NCBI GenBank assembly: GCA_000818095.1
Contig: CP009416.1
Span: 804,501-868,500 of the forward strand
DNA length: 64,000 bases
Direction of reading: 5' to 3'
Source of the DNA: Jeotgalibacillus malaysiensis
GTDB taxonomy: Bacteria > Bacillota > Bacilli > Bacillales > Jeotgalibacillaceae
Part shown: in pieces, positions 52,710-62,115 of the stretch
Layout of the letters: each line of letters starts with the position of its first letter
How positions within the stretch are numbered: position 1 is the stretch's first letter
Notes under the pieces: generated by a model
Told to the model about the DNA's origin: nothing
The model's input: only the letters and a program-made list of their open reading frames with translations
The model's database searches: none
Made by a program: the position numbers and the translations under genes

Positions 52710-53706
52710 CCTGGATGTTGAGAAATTCATTTTCTTTTGAAAAGGTCAGCGTCATCGTTGTACCGGATCCGGGCTTTGATTGAACAGATATGTTAATTTC
52801 AAGTGGAGCGGCAGCTTTTTTTGCTAAATACAATCCCATTCCTGTCGCATGCTGATCGTGATTGGCAGTAGAGGTAAAGCCTTTTTCAAAAATTCTCGGC
52901 AGGTCGCGCGGGTCAATCCCGCGGCCGTGATCCGCTATAGTAAGGATGGTCTGACCGGATTGCTCTGATGACTGTATTGTAATGTCTGAGCCCTCACTGC
53001 TATACTTTACAGCGTTTGTTAACAGCTGACGTAGAATAAAGGATAGCCACTTTGCATCTGACAGCACATGTGTATCGCCAAGCTCTATTTCAAACCCGAT
53101 TTTCTTTTTCAGGCACCAGGAGCGCAGCGTATGTATTTCACTATAGATCAGCGGTTCAAGCTCAACTTTTTCAATAAACAGATCGTTCTCAATGAATGGA
53201 ATTCGCTTTTGATGCAGCTGCTGATCAAGGAGATAATGGATTCTCAGCCATTCGTACATCAGCTCTGACTTAAGCTTTGCATCTTCTGTCCGGTCTATGA
53301 TTAACTTCAGCGCAGTCAATGGCGTTTTGACTTCGTGAATCCAGGACATCAGCTCATCCTTTTCCTGTTCAAGCAGTACCTTATTTGAAGAAGCCTCTTT
53401 TTCAAGATGTTCTAATGAGGCGGTCACTTGCTCATAAATCGATGATTCGAACGGGCTGTTTGGTTCAGGAAAGCTAGAAAGATCCGTTGAAGCATCTCGT
53501 AAATCCAGTTCTTTATAAAAGGGCGTCTCTTTGAAATAGCGTACCGTGATAAACACAGCAGTGATCACGAGGGACAGAAACACATAATACATCATTGAAC
53601 TGATCGCGAGGGAAGGGTCAAGGTAGGCAATGACTATTGCTAAAAGCAGTAATAGTAAAATTAACAGAATCCAGCTGATCCTTTCAATTAGAAACTTTCT
53701 TATCAT
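52702..53706 (-). CDS. bceS: BceS-type intramembrane-sensing histidine kinase
   Basis: A 334-aa kinase with two closely spaced N-terminal helices (about residues 9-28 and 35-55) and almost no extracellular loop, so stimulus sensing must go through the BceAB transporter. Phospho-acceptor motif SWIHEVKTPLT (His 124), N-box LLTNAVKYS, DHGRGI and FEKGF follow. It overlaps the regulator gene by ATGA. Symbol by type. Confidence 0.92.
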   Translation of the reverse strand: MIRKFLIERISWILLILLLLLLAIVIAYLDPSLAISSMMYYVFLSLVITAVFITVRYFKETPFYKELDLRDASTDLSSFPEPNSPFESSIYEQVTASLEHLEKEASSNKVLLEQEKDELMSWIHEVKTPLTALKLIIDRTEDAKLKSELMYEWLRIHYLLDQQLHQKRIPFIENDLFIEKVELEPLIYSEIHTLRSWCLKKKIGFEIELGDTHVLSDAKWLSFILRQLLTNAVKYSSEGSDITIQSSEQSGQTILTIADHGRGIDPRDLPRIFEKGFTSTANHDQHATGMGLYLAKKAAAPLEINISVQSKPGSGTTMTLTFSKENEFLNIQGV

Positions 53707-54392
53707 TTCTCCACCTGCTCAAGCGCAATATACCCCTGACCAACCTTCGTTTCAATCGCTTCTCCAAGGCCAATCTCAGCGAGTTTCTTTCGCAGTCTGT
53801 TCACATTCACAGTCAGCGTGTTATCACTGACAAAACGGTGATCATCCCACAGGAGGTTCATTAAATCCTCCCTGCTGACGACTTTATTTTTACGCTCAAC
53901 CAGCAGTTTCAGAATGAAGATTTCATTTTTAGTGAGCTCAATCACTCCCTGATCACTTTTCACGCGGTTACTTTCCATATCAATCGTAGCACCCATCCAC
54001 GTTCTGAGGTCTAAAGTCGTTGTGCTGTAGTTATACACCCGTCGCAAAATGGCTTGAACCTTCGCAATCAGTACTTCAAAGTGGAATGGCTTCTGAATAA
54101 AATCATCCGCCCCAAGATTCATCGACATGACCATATCAGTCGGGTGATCACGAGAAGACAGGAAAACAATCGGAACATTCGAATGCTCACGGATCATCCT
54201 GCACCAGTGGAAACCATCAAATTTAGGTAGCTGAATATCAATAATCACCAGATCCGGCTGGACCTCAGCAAAGCTTTCCATGACCCTCTGGAAGTCTTTC
54301 ACCCCATGCACGTCATACTGCCAGGCTGTCAGCCGCTCTTTTATCTCTTTAAATAGCGTTTCATCATCTTCGATTAATAGAATCTTAAACAA
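53703..54392 (-). CDS. bceR: BceR-type OmpR-family response regulator
   Basis: A 229-aa regulator with receiver domain (IEDDE near residue 8, phospho-acceptor Asp 52 in IIDIQLP, FIQKPF near 102) and a C-terminal winged helix (DHRFVSDNTLTVNVNRLRKK). I prefer the TTG start five to six bases after AGGTGA, giving the standard length; the frame is open 12 codons further upstream. It is the first gene of the bceRS pair. Confidence 0.9.
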   Translation of the reverse strand: MFKILLIEDDETLFKEIKERLTAWQYDVHGVKDFQRVMESFAEVQPDLVIIDIQLPKFDGFHWCRMIREHSNVPIVFLSSRDHPTDMVMSMNLGADDFIQKPFHFEVLIAKVQAILRRVYNYSTTTLDLRTWMGATIDMESNRVKSDQGVIELTKNEIFILKLLVERKNKVVSREDLMNLLWDDHRFVSDNTLTVNVNRLRKKLAEIGLGEAIETKVGQGYIALEQVEK

Positions 54393-54482
54393 CAGAATCA
54401 CCTGCGCTTTCAAGTAGAAGTATAGCAAAGGGAGGGGATGGGAGGAAATGGGTCATTACATGAATATTGAGTTGCAGGTTCA

Positions 54483-54935
54483 TTAATCCCAGTGATTAAA
54501 AACAATCTGACCGATTGTAGCAGGATTCCAATAGGCAATCTGCTTAACTTCAGCCTTGTTCAGATTCCATTGCTGTAAAAGTTGCTGATCATACCGGCTA
54601 TTTAAATTGTCTGTGTCCAGTATTTGATAAAATGAAGAGAATGACTGATGGACATCAGGCTGGTTCATAAACACCATATTCCCGTATTCGATTGCCGAAG
54701 CACATGCAAGATATGGATAATGTTGATTAAGTAAGATATAAAAATGATGACCTGAAACTTCAACATAAGCATATAGAAAATTTAACGGGGTTTGAGCCTG
54801 TTGAAAATCAATCAGCTTTCCATTATTGCGGAAAACAAAATCGAAGCATAATTTTCTGAACAAGTCCGCGTCAATCTGTGGGGACATGTCTTGTGCGGAA
54901 TCGTAAAAACCGGTTATACCATTAGGAAGTTTCAT
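54483..54935 (-). CDS. Hypothetical protein, 150 aa
   Basis: An unrecognised soluble protein starting MKLPNGITGFYDS, with no signal peptide or membrane helix and many aromatic residues; the C-terminus ends YWNPATIGQIVFNHWD. GCGGTGAACTT precedes the ATG. Its size and beta-rich look resemble SMI1/KNR4-like or immunity-type proteins, but I do not assign it. Monocistronic. Confidence 0.7.
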   Translation of the reverse strand: MKLPNGITGFYDSAQDMSPQIDADLFRKLCFDFVFRNNGKLIDFQQAQTPLNFLYAYVEVSGHHFYILLNQHYPYLACASAIEYGNMVFMNQPDVHQSFSSFYQILDTDNLNSRYDQQLLQQWNLNKAEVKQIAYWNPATIGQIVFNHWD

Positions 54936-55005
54936 ATAAGTTCACCGCCTGCATAAATAAAATTCTATAAGCGTTTGTCTAGTGATCTCAAGGAATGTAC
55001 TGGTA

Positions 55006-55218
55006 TTATATCCCTTTTAGTCTGTTGGCCAAATAATACAGTGTCCATAGAATGAACCCTATTAAAGTAACCTTCACAAGAGAAACCTGTTCAATCATCG
55101 GAGTATGTGTAGAGCGGTCTGAACTGAAAATAGACCACCAGATTGGGTCAGGGTTAATATATGACACAATGTACCAGGCTAAAAACAATACGAGTACAAT
55201 AGCTAAATACCCCTTCAT
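55006..55218 (-). CDS. Small membrane protein, 70 aa
   Basis: Two hydrophobic helices (about residues 2-19 and 45-64) separated by a polar loop (NPDPIWWSIFSSDRSTHTPM). Function unknown. The start is the ATG five to six bases after GGAGG, in preference to a farther upstream in-frame codon. Confidence 0.6.
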   Translation of the reverse strand: MKGYLAIVLVLFLAWYIVSYINPDPIWWSIFSSDRSTHTPMIEQVSLVKVTLIGFILWTLYYLANRLKGI

Positions 55219-55330
55219 AGCAACCTCCGGCAATCAGTATTTTTAAATAGTAACAGCTGACCTGATAAATCAGATTGATCATTCAAAATAAATCGATCCT
55301 GAAAAAATACTTTCAAAAAGTTTGTTCGAC

Positions 55331-55933
55331 TTATACCCTCCCTCTCTCACTATACGCAGAAAGATGATCAACCTGATTATAATCCCTAATCCGCCACTGA
55401 CCCTCTGCAAAGTCAATCGTCGTGATCCCGCCATTAATTAATCTCGTTTTTCTCGAACCGATCTCACCACCTGAAAGCATGGAAAGAATTGCACCAATGA
55501 TCGCACCGTGCGCAACCAGTAGTACTTTTTTGTCTGGGTAATTCCGATTAATTTGCTGCAATCCGTTCAGAATCCGCTGCTGCATAACCTCTGTCGTTTC
55601 CTGATTCGGATAGTCTTTATCCGGAAAAGCGATCATTCTTTCTTCTCTGGTCATGCCTTCCGCATCCCCAAAATAACGCTCCGAAAATTCATTCATTACG
55701 ACAAGCGGGAGGTGCAACTCTTCATTAATAATTTCTGCCGTCCTTTTTGCTCGTTGAAGAGGGCTTGTAATCAGCACATCCCATTCTCCGTCATTTAAAA
55801 AATGACCGCATTCCTGTGCCTGCAGTATCCCGGTTTTGTTAATCGGAATATCCGTTGCACCCTGAAGTCGTCCCTCTGTGTTCCAGTCTGTTTCCCCGTG
55901 TCTGATAATCGAAATCAAAGTAATAGCACCCAT
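55331..55933 (-). CDS. Histidine phosphatase family protein (phosphoglycerate mutase-like)
   Basis: A 200-aa enzyme with catalytic RHGETDWNTEGRLQGATDIP (residues 10-29), SPLQRAKRTAEI (~57), and VAHGAIIGA (~145) carrying the second catalytic His. These point to a broad-specificity phosphatase (PhoE/CobC-like) or cofactor-dependent mutase. It is seven bases downstream of a small gene on the same strand and probably co-transcribed. Confidence 0.88.
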   Translation of the reverse strand: MGAITLISIIRHGETDWNTEGRLQGATDIPINKTGILQAQECGHFLNDGEWDVLITSPLQRAKRTAEIINEELHLPLVVMNEFSERYFGDAEGMTREERMIAFPDKDYPNQETTEVMQQRILNGLQQINRNYPDKKVLLVAHGAIIGAILSMLSGGEIGSRKTRLINGGITTIDFAEGQWRIRDYNQVDHLSAYSERGRV

Positions 55934-55940
55934 CCCCTTA

Positions 55941-56171
55941 TCAATAATTTCTAGTTACTCTGCCTTCAATAGCCGATTCAATATCCGCGTATTCACCAGT
56001 CGCCTCAACCAGTCTCGTTAACATGTTTTCTTCTGCAATCGAGTCGAGATAGAGGTGAGGCTCTTGTTCCTGTTCAATATGAGATTTCATCTGATAGAAA
56101 TCCAGTGCCTCTCGGATAAAGGAAACAAGATTTCCCTGAAAGTGTTCTTTTGCAAATTGTTCAAAGTTCAT
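55941..56171 (-). CDS. Hypothetical protein, 76 aa (possible DUF6407-like)
   Basis: A small acidic, helix-rich protein starting MNFEQFAKEHFQGNLVSFI, with no membrane segment. AAGGAGAGAACC precedes the ATG. DUF6407 is a low-confidence guess from memory. It is adjacent to, and likely co-transcribed with, the histidine phosphatase gene. Confidence 0.65.
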   Translation of the reverse strand: MNFEQFAKEHFQGNLVSFIREALDFYQMKSHIEQEQEPHLYLDSIAEENMLTRLVEATGEYADIESAIEGRVTRNY

Positions 56172-56261
56172 GTGGTTCTCTCCTTAACATGAAGTCAATC
56201 ATTTAGTGCAATTGTATAGGAAATCTGTCATCTGTTACAAATGCTGATCTTTTTTCAGGCA

Positions 56262-56281
56262 GTTTATATTGCGTTTATATT
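56262..56281 (+). promoter_or_regulatory. 11-bp-phased direct repeat upstream of MMPL/TCS operon
   Basis: GTTTATATT occurs twice (56262-56270, 56273-56281) with an 11-base period, the pattern of tandem OmpR-family binding sites. It lies about 45 bases upstream of the MMPL start and is a candidate autoregulatory site for the regulator encoded in the same operon. Confidence 0.55.
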
Positions 56282-56325
56282 CACCGTGTAGACTGCATTG
56301 TGAAGACGATAAAGGAAGTGACAAG

Positions 56326-58413
56326 ATGAATAAGATTTTACAACCGATTACTGATTTCGTGTCTACACGAAAAGGCATGTGGATCACATTGATCGCATGG
56401 GTGGTGCTGGCAGTCCTTTTAAGTGCTGGACCGGCTGCGTCTGAGTACCGGAGTGCAAGCTTTCAATCCCTCCCTGATAACGCGCAAAGTATCATGGCAG
56501 AAAATAAAGTAAAAGCATTATTCCCGGATGATCAGGCGACACCCGGCATTCTTGTATTTGATGCAGAGAAGGAGATAGAAGTGTCAGATGTGCAGGCTGT
56601 ACTGGATGAGATCAGGGAAGCCGATCTGACAGGTGTTCAGGAAATGATGGAGCTATCTGACCTGCCGCCTCAGGCACTTGAGGGGTTTTTCTCAGAAGAC
56701 AGTCAGACATTTATCTTCCCAATTGAGCTAGAGTCCGGCATCGGGAGTGATAAATACAGTGAGATCAATGATGAAATTCTCTCAATCGGTCAGACATACG
56801 GGGAAGAGCAAAATGCTTTTGACTTTTATGTGACAGGACCTGCAGGAATCGCAGGTGATACGTTAAAATTGTTTGAGGAAGCTGATTTTGTTTTACTCAT
56901 TGCAACAATCGGTATTATCTTAGTGTTATTAATTCTGATCTACCGTTCACCAATGCTTGCGATTATTCCGCTTTTGGCTACGGCGATTGTCTACCAGGTT
57001 ACGAATCAGATCATTGGTTTACTTGGAGCTGGCGGTCTTGAGATTAATAATGCTACAACGTCAATTATGAGTATTTTACTGTTTGCTGCAGTCACCGATT
57101 ATTCTCTGTTTGTTTTTTCGCGCTTTAAAGAGGAACTTTATCAGCATGAGAATAAGCATACAGCGATGGCAGTCGCCATGAGCGCAACAGGGAAACCGGT
57201 TTTCTTTGCCGGGGCAACGGTGCTTGGTGCGATGCTTGTATTATTTATTGCTGATTTTCGTGATTATCAGAACTTCGCACCTGTGTTCAGCACAGCGCTG
57301 ATTATCATTATTTTAGCGTCAGTTACACTGGTGCCGGCTTTATTTACCTTATTCGGTCGTAAAGCCTTCTGGCCAAAAGTTCCACATTACGGCAGGCAGC
57401 CGAAGCAGGAAAAAGGGTTGTGGGCACGCATTGCGGAAGTCGTAACGCGTCGTCCTGCTCTATCAGGTGGAGCGGTGCTGGCATTATTGGTCGTCGCTTC
57501 ACTGAATTTATTTAACCTCGAATATGAATTCGATATGGTCAAATCTTTTCCTGAGAACCTGCCTTCAAGAGCCGGCTATGAAATTGTGGAATCACAGTTT
57601 GATAAAGGTCAGCTGGCTCCGATGACGGTTGTGATGGAAGGGAAAAATGGTGTAAGTGAAGATGCCCGCACATCATTTGAAGAACTGCTGGCGAATGATG
57701 ATGCAGTGGCTTCTTTCCGTCAGTCCAATGAAACAGATGACGGATCAGCTATCAGTTATTCTGTTACGCTTTCATTAAATCCTTATACAACAGAAGCGAT
57801 GGACGCTGTTGAAAAGATGAGGGCAGAGACAAGTGATTATGGGAACGCTGAAATATACTGGTCAGGTATGACGCCGAAATTGATAGATGAGCAGAATGTA
57901 AATGATCAGGATATCGTTAATGTCGTGATTGCAGAAACAATCTTAATTATCGTGCTGCTGTTCTTTATGACACGTTCATGGAAGATGCCGCTCTATATGA
58001 TGGCAACGATTCTGTTGTCATTTACTGCAGCGCTTGGCATTGGGATTTTTGCGGTTGATGTCCTGTTTGGTTATGAAGCAATCAGTACACGCGTACCGTT
58101 ATATGCATTCATTTTCCTCGTGGCACTTGGAATCGACTATAATATTATATTGGTGTCACGTTTTATGGAAGAACGCAGAAAAGATGCGATTTTGCCTGCA
58201 TTAAAACGTTCGATTTCATCAACTGGCGGTGTGATTTCATCAGCCGGTGTGATTTTAGCAGCGACATTTGCTGCGCTGATGACAATGCCGATTGCTGACT
58301 TATTCGTTTTTGGATTTATCGTAGCGATCGGGATCTTGATTGATACATTTCTTGTGCGCGGTGTGTTATTACCGGCACTGATCCTATTTTTTGAAAAGGA
58401 AAAAATAACGTAA
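56326..58413 (+). CDS. MMPL/RND-family membrane exporter
   Basis: A 695-aa transporter with two repeats of one helix, a large extracellular domain and five helices. The first block of helices begins near residue 180 (FVLLIATIGIILVLLILIY) and contains the proton-relay-type AAVTDYSLFVFSRF near 255; the second has LVALGIDYNIILVSRF near 600. YdfJ/YdgH-like proteins export lipids, surfactins or antimicrobials. The start is the ATG at 56326, after AAAGGAAG. The two-component system genes that follow probably regulate it. Confidence 0.9.
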   Translation: MNKILQPITDFVSTRKGMWITLIAWVVLAVLLSAGPAASEYRSASFQSLPDNAQSIMAENKVKALFPDDQATPGILVFDAEKEIEVSDVQAVLDEIREADLTGVQEMMELSDLPPQALEGFFSEDSQTFIFPIELESGIGSDKYSEINDEILSIGQTYGEEQNAFDFYVTGPAGIAGDTLKLFEEADFVLLIATIGIILVLLILIYRSPMLAIIPLLATAIVYQVTNQIIGLLGAGGLEINNATTSIMSILLFAAVTDYSLFVFSRFKEELYQHENKHTAMAVAMSATGKPVFFAGATVLGAMLVLFIADFRDYQNFAPVFSTALIIIILASVTLVPALFTLFGRKAFWPKVPHYGRQPKQEKGLWARIAEVVTRRPALSGGAVLALLVVASLNLFNLEYEFDMVKSFPENLPSRAGYEIVESQFDKGQLAPMTVVMEGKNGVSEDARTSFEELLANDDAVASFRQSNETDDGSAISYSVTLSLNPYTTEAMDAVEKMRAETSDYGNAEIYWSGMTPKLIDEQNVNDQDIVNVVIAETILIIVLLFFMTRSWKMPLYMMATILLSFTAALGIGIFAVDVLFGYEAISTRVPLYAFIFLVALGIDYNIILVSRFMEERRKDAILPALKRSISSTGGVISSAGVILAATFAALMTMPIADLFVFGFIVAIGILIDTFLVRGVLLPALILFFEKEKIT

Positions 58414-58433
58414 ATATAAAAGGGGAGAGCTTC

Positions 58434-59105
58434 ATGCGCATTTTAGTCGTAGACGATGAACTTCATATCAGGCAGTTAATTGCCATTCAGTTGCAGCAGG
58501 CAGGCTATGAAGCTGTTCTCGCAAAGGATGCGCAGGAGGCACTCTCTTATCTTGAGGATGAAGAAGTCAGTGCAGCCATTGTGGATGTGATGATGCCGGG
58601 GATGACAGGCTTTGAACTGACGCGGATTTTGTCTGAGGACCTGGATATACCTGTGATTCTTGTGACAGCAAAAGGGCAGCTTGAGGATAAAGAAGAAGGC
58701 TTTCTTGCCGGATCTGAGGATTATCTTGTAAAACCATTTGAACCAAAAGAATTACTATTCAGGCTGCAGGCAATTTTAAGGCGTTATGGAAAAGCGCAGC
58801 GCAATAAAATTCAGCTTGCGAATGTTGTGCTTGACCGGTCAACCTATGACGTCACCATTCATGATGAAACGCTGATCATTCCAATGAAGGAATTTGATCT
58901 ATTGTCTGTTTTAGCTCATTCAGCCGGTCAGACAATTCCGAGATCTGTCATCCTGAGAGAGGTGTGGGGTGATGATGAAGGGAAGCATGAATTTTCACTG
59001 AACACCCATATTACCCGTCTGCGTGAGCGGTTGAATCAATATGGTGCAATGGTTGAGATTCAGACGGTGCGCGGGATAGGTTACCGATTAGAGGTAATGG
59101 AATGA
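58434..59105 (+). CDS. OmpR-family response regulator (MMPL operon)
   Basis: A 223-aa regulator with VVDDE (residues 5-9), phospho-acceptor Asp 51 in IVDVMMPGMTG, VTAKG and YLVKPF, followed by a C-terminal winged helix (ENTHITRLRERL-type recognition helix). AAAGGGGAG precedes the ATG. It overlaps the kinase gene by ATGA and likely acts on the phased repeat upstream of the exporter. Confidence 0.9.
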   Translation: MRILVVDDELHIRQLIAIQLQQAGYEAVLAKDAQEALSYLEDEEVSAAIVDVMMPGMTGFELTRILSEDLDIPVILVTAKGQLEDKEEGFLAGSEDYLVKPFEPKELLFRLQAILRRYGKAQRNKIQLANVVLDRSTYDVTIHDETLIIPMKEFDLLSVLAHSAGQTIPRSVILREVWGDDEGKHEFSLNTHITRLRERLNQYGAMVEIQTVRGIGYRLEVME

Positions 59106-60481
59106 AAACACTCTACCGGCAATTTATACAGACAAGTTTATTGTTTTTAGTGCTTAGTATTGTACTTGGCGTCATTTTGACGAACATATATTATGTATCT
59201 TTTACGAAGCAGGAAACAATTGATCAGAACCTGGAGCGTGCGCAGGAGGTTGCTGTCACACTGGAGCAGATGCACGGGGATACTGCTGCGCTGGAGCCAT
59301 TTTTATCATCTGTTGCCAATCTCGGTTATCAGATTGCGCTGCTTGATTCCGATCAGCAGCTCACGACTTTTGGTGAACCGTTTGAGGATCTGACGCTGAC
59401 CAGTCAGGCGGAGCAGGTGATAGACCAGCAAATCTATACAGGGGAAACTTCCGGGCTGTCCTTTTTTATGACCAGCCATTTTTCCAGCCGTCTTGATAAT
59501 ACGGTTGGTGTTCCATTTGAAGTGGATGGTCAGCAGTACGCACTCTTTTTGCGGCAGGATATGAATCTGTTGTCTTCGGATATTCATACGCTGCTGCTCG
59601 CATTTCTGTTGTCGATTGCAGTTGTTAATCTGGCCGGCATGTTCCTGATGGCAAAACAGCTGACGCGTCCGATCAGTCTGCTTCATCAGGCGACCAAGGA
59701 AGTCGCAAATGACAACTACAGTCACACACTTGCGATTTCACGTCCGGATGAAATTGGTGATCTCGCAGACAGCTTTAATGAAATGATTGACCGGCTCAGA
59801 CAAAACGACGAATCGCGTAAAACGTTTATTACTAATGTCTCACATGATCTGCAATCTCCGTTAATGAATATAAAAGGGTATGCCGAGCTGATTTCCGCTA
59901 AAGCAGCGGCTGGGTCAGATGAAAGAGAGTATGCTGAAGTGATAGAATCAGAAGCGAAGCGTTTGTCCGGTCTTGCGAAGCAGCTGCTGCTTTTGAGCTC
60001 GCTTGATCAGCCAGCTTATCAGTTGAAGGCGGAACAGTATGCTCTTGATGATCAGATCAGGGAAGTGATCAGGCATTACAGATGGCGGCTTGAAGAAAAA
60101 GAACTTGATGTCAGTTTGAAACTGATGAAGTTGCAAGTGCACGCGGACCGGGAGTTAATGAATTATGTATGGGACAATCTGATCTCTAATGCGATTAAAT
60201 ACTCTCCTGCCGGCAGCTCAATTCATATTGATTTAGAGAACAAAGACAAGGTCTCAGTTGTCATTGAAGACAATGGCGCCGGGATCTTAGCAGCTGACCT
60301 GCCGTATATTACAGAGCGGTTCTACCGGGCGGATCAGTCGAGAAGCGAGGAAGGCACAGGGTTAGGTCTTGCGATTGTGCAGGAGATTGTGAAGCTGCAT
60401 AAAGGGAAGGTTGAATTTGAAAGTGTAGAGGGAGAAGGTACAAAGGTGAAGGTGTACCTTCCGACATATGAGGAGGAGTAA
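59102..60481 (+). CDS. Sensor histidine kinase (MMPL operon)
   Basis: A 459-aa kinase with two membrane helices (about residues 10-31 and 160-183) flanking an extracellular sensor of ~130 residues, a HAMP domain (~184-237), phospho-acceptor FITNVSHDLQSPLMN (His ~246), N-box NLISNAIKYS, EDNGAGI and GTGLGLAIV. It pairs with the preceding regulator. No known ligand motif is seen in the sensor. Confidence 0.92.
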   Translation: MKTLYRQFIQTSLLFLVLSIVLGVILTNIYYVSFTKQETIDQNLERAQEVAVTLEQMHGDTAALEPFLSSVANLGYQIALLDSDQQLTTFGEPFEDLTLTSQAEQVIDQQIYTGETSGLSFFMTSHFSSRLDNTVGVPFEVDGQQYALFLRQDMNLLSSDIHTLLLAFLLSIAVVNLAGMFLMAKQLTRPISLLHQATKEVANDNYSHTLAISRPDEIGDLADSFNEMIDRLRQNDESRKTFITNVSHDLQSPLMNIKGYAELISAKAAAGSDEREYAEVIESEAKRLSGLAKQLLLLSSLDQPAYQLKAEQYALDDQIREVIRHYRWRLEEKELDVSLKLMKLQVHADRELMNYVWDNLISNAIKYSPAGSSIHIDLENKDKVSVVIEDNGAGILAADLPYITERFYRADQSRSEEGTGLGLAIVQEIVKLHKGKVEFESVEGEGTKVKVYLPTYEEE

Positions 60482-60484
60482 GGA

Positions 60485-60886
60485 ATGGAAAAGAAATGGG
60501 GATTGAGATTAATTCAAATCTCAGCAATCTTTGGTTTTATCGGAACGTATCTTGGATCACATATGGCCGGTGTAATGGATTACTCACTGCGACCGATCCA
60601 CGCGCACATTTTGTTAGTGGGCTGGCTGTCAGTTTTTGCATGGGGGATCTTTTATCAGATCTTTGAGATTAAGTATAAAAAGCTCGTGACGATTCATTGT
60701 ATCTCTGCCATCATCGGCGCAATTGGATTGACTTCAGGTATGTGGTTTTACAACCTCAACCCGTTAAATCTGGGTGACACGTTTGTACTGGTGTTCTTTA
60801 TTGTTGGTGGCACGATTTTGTTAATTGCGTTTTTCCTGTTTGCCGTTGTGACGTTTTTTACAGTGCCACGGGTGCAGAAGCAATAG
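60485..60886 (+). CDS. Membrane protein with haem-copper-oxidase-like HAH motif, 133 aa
   Basis: Four hydrophobic helices (about residues 8-26, 40-60, 69-90 and 100-124). Helix 2 starts with RPIHAHILLVGW, a His pair reminiscent of cytochrome oxidase subunit I and NnrS-like haem/copper binding helices, but the protein is far too short to be an oxidase. AGGAGG-type site overlaps the kinase stop three bases upstream, so it is likely in the same transcript. Function unknown. Confidence 0.7.
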   Translation: MEKKWGLRLIQISAIFGFIGTYLGSHMAGVMDYSLRPIHAHILLVGWLSVFAWGIFYQIFEIKYKKLVTIHCISAIIGAIGLTSGMWFYNLNPLNLGDTFVLVFFIVGGTILLIAFFLFAVVTFFTVPRVQKQ

Positions 60887-60898
60887 AGTTGGAAAAAG

Positions 60899-60934
60899 TC
60901 TCTGAGAAGGAAGGTTCTTCTCAGAGATTTTTTT
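60899..60934 (+). terminator. Terminator of the MMPL/TCS operon
   Basis: TCTCTGAGAA pairs with TTCTCAGAGA and is followed by seven T. Confidence 0.85.
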
Positions 60935-61037
60935 ATTTGTCTTGTACCTGTGGAATGTGTCTTCATTAGGTATTGCATCCATTATATGGTTTGCGGGTAT
61001 AGAGTAAACTATAAGTTGTAATAAGGGGGGCGTGAGA

Positions 61038-61226
61038 ATGAATCAACTTATTCAATCGGGGTGGAAGTTAAGTGTCTATGTCATTGCAACAATGCTCGGA
61101 ACCTTTATTGGGATTTTTATCGTTTTAGGAGAGCTGAATCTGACGTTTATGCTCATCTATCTTGCTGTAATTGCTTTAATTGTGGCAGGGAATGCGATTT
61201 ATATTGTTTTAAAAAGAAATCATTGA
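61038..61226 (+). CDS. Small two-helix membrane protein, 62 aa
   Basis: Two hydrophobic segments (about residues 10-30 and 36-57), a short polar turn, and the basic tail LKRNH. AAGGGGGGCG precedes the ATG; a GTG six bases upstream overlaps the region. Function unknown. Confidence 0.6.
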   Translation: MNQLIQSGWKLSVYVIATMLGTFIGIFIVLGELNLTFMLIYLAVIALIVAGNAIYIVLKRNH

Positions 61227-61303
61227 AGGGAAAAGGTAATTAAACTCTCTCTGCACAAAAGGTTGCAGTAAATTTTAAAGTTGTAAAGAGCTTATAAAAT
61301 GAT

Positions 61304-61573
61304 TCAGATTTCCCCTCCGAATAAATGGGAGATGAAAACAATAAACAGTACACCTAACGGAATAGAAATTAATGAAATGTATTTTATAAGCCCTTTTTCT
61401 TTCTTCAGAAAAGCAATAATCCCATATAATACGCCTATTAAATAAATTGTAAAGCCAATAGGAATGGCTATCATAGACCATTCTCCAAAAGTGATATCGA
61501 AAGGTGGAAAGATCATATACGCTATAAAAATTCCGGTGAAACTTAGTATAAGAGAACACTTACTATAGTTCAT
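61304..61573 (-). CDS. Small three-helix membrane protein, 89 aa
   Basis: Hydrophobic segments at about residues 5-22, 32-57 and 66-84, with a basic loop (KKEKG) between the last two. AAGGGGTG lies upstream; the ATG (61573) or the TTG six bases earlier could be the start. Function unknown. Confidence 0.55.
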   Translation of the reverse strand: MNYSKCSLILSFTGIFIAYMIFPPFDITFGEWSMIAIPIGFTIYLIGVLYGIIAFLKKEKGLIKYISLISIPLGVLFIVFISHLFGGEI

Positions 61574-61628
61574 TTGCAATTTCACCCCTTCTGTCAATTT
61601 ACTGCGAATTTAAAGTTTTACAAGAGAA

Positions 61629-61672
61629 GTAAAGGCAATGCCATTCAATTTAAGAATGGCTATGCCTTTACT
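61629..61672. terminator. Terminator hairpin
   Basis: AGTAAAGGCAATGCCATTC with its near-complement forms an 18-bp stem, directly after the stop of the minus-strand small gene. Confidence 0.75.
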
Positions 61673-61673
61673 T

Positions 61674-61826
61674 CTATTTGTTTTTATCTTCAAGCTTCAT
61701 TTCAATCTGTTCGAGTATTTCAATCTGTCGGTCCTGCTTAACCAGGATCTTATCCGCCAGCTTTTCCAGTGTCATTGTGATTGACCACAGAGACACTAAA
61801 ATAAGTACAAAAATGAAAATATACAT
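61674..61826 (-). CDS. Small membrane-anchored coiled-coil peptide, 50 aa
   Basis: One N-terminal helix (MYIFIFVLILVSLWSITMTL) is followed by a heptad-like amphipathic tail (LEKLADKILVKQDRQIEILE, then QIEMKLED) likely to form a short coiled coil in the cytoplasm. GTGGTGAC precedes the ATG, and a strong terminator follows the stop, supporting a real gene. Confidence 0.6.
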   Translation of the reverse strand: MYIFIFVLILVSLWSITMTLEKLADKILVKQDRQIEILEQIEMKLEDKNK

Positions 61827-62115
61827 GTTGTCACCACTTTCCGTCGTCTCTTATTACAGTGTAACAAATGTAATTTTTTAGTGAATTCATCTTAAAAAAA
61901 TATTAATTTAAAATTTAATGCTTGATTTAAATTGGTTTCAATTATATACTTAGTTTCATAAAGTTACTTGATATATAAAAGAGTGTTATGCCTGACAGAG
62001 CGTTTCCTTAAAATACTCGGATATGAAGCAACGAAAAATCATGAAATCACAGGTGGTGCACATAATGGGTTTTTTAAGTAATTTATTCGGACATCAAAAA
62101 GAGGAGGAATTACAA

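Noticed and set aside
62065-62115. Upstream ATG start for the FMN reductase adding 17 residues
   Set aside because: The AGAGGAGG site before 62116 is much better and the shorter protein has the family's usual beginning.
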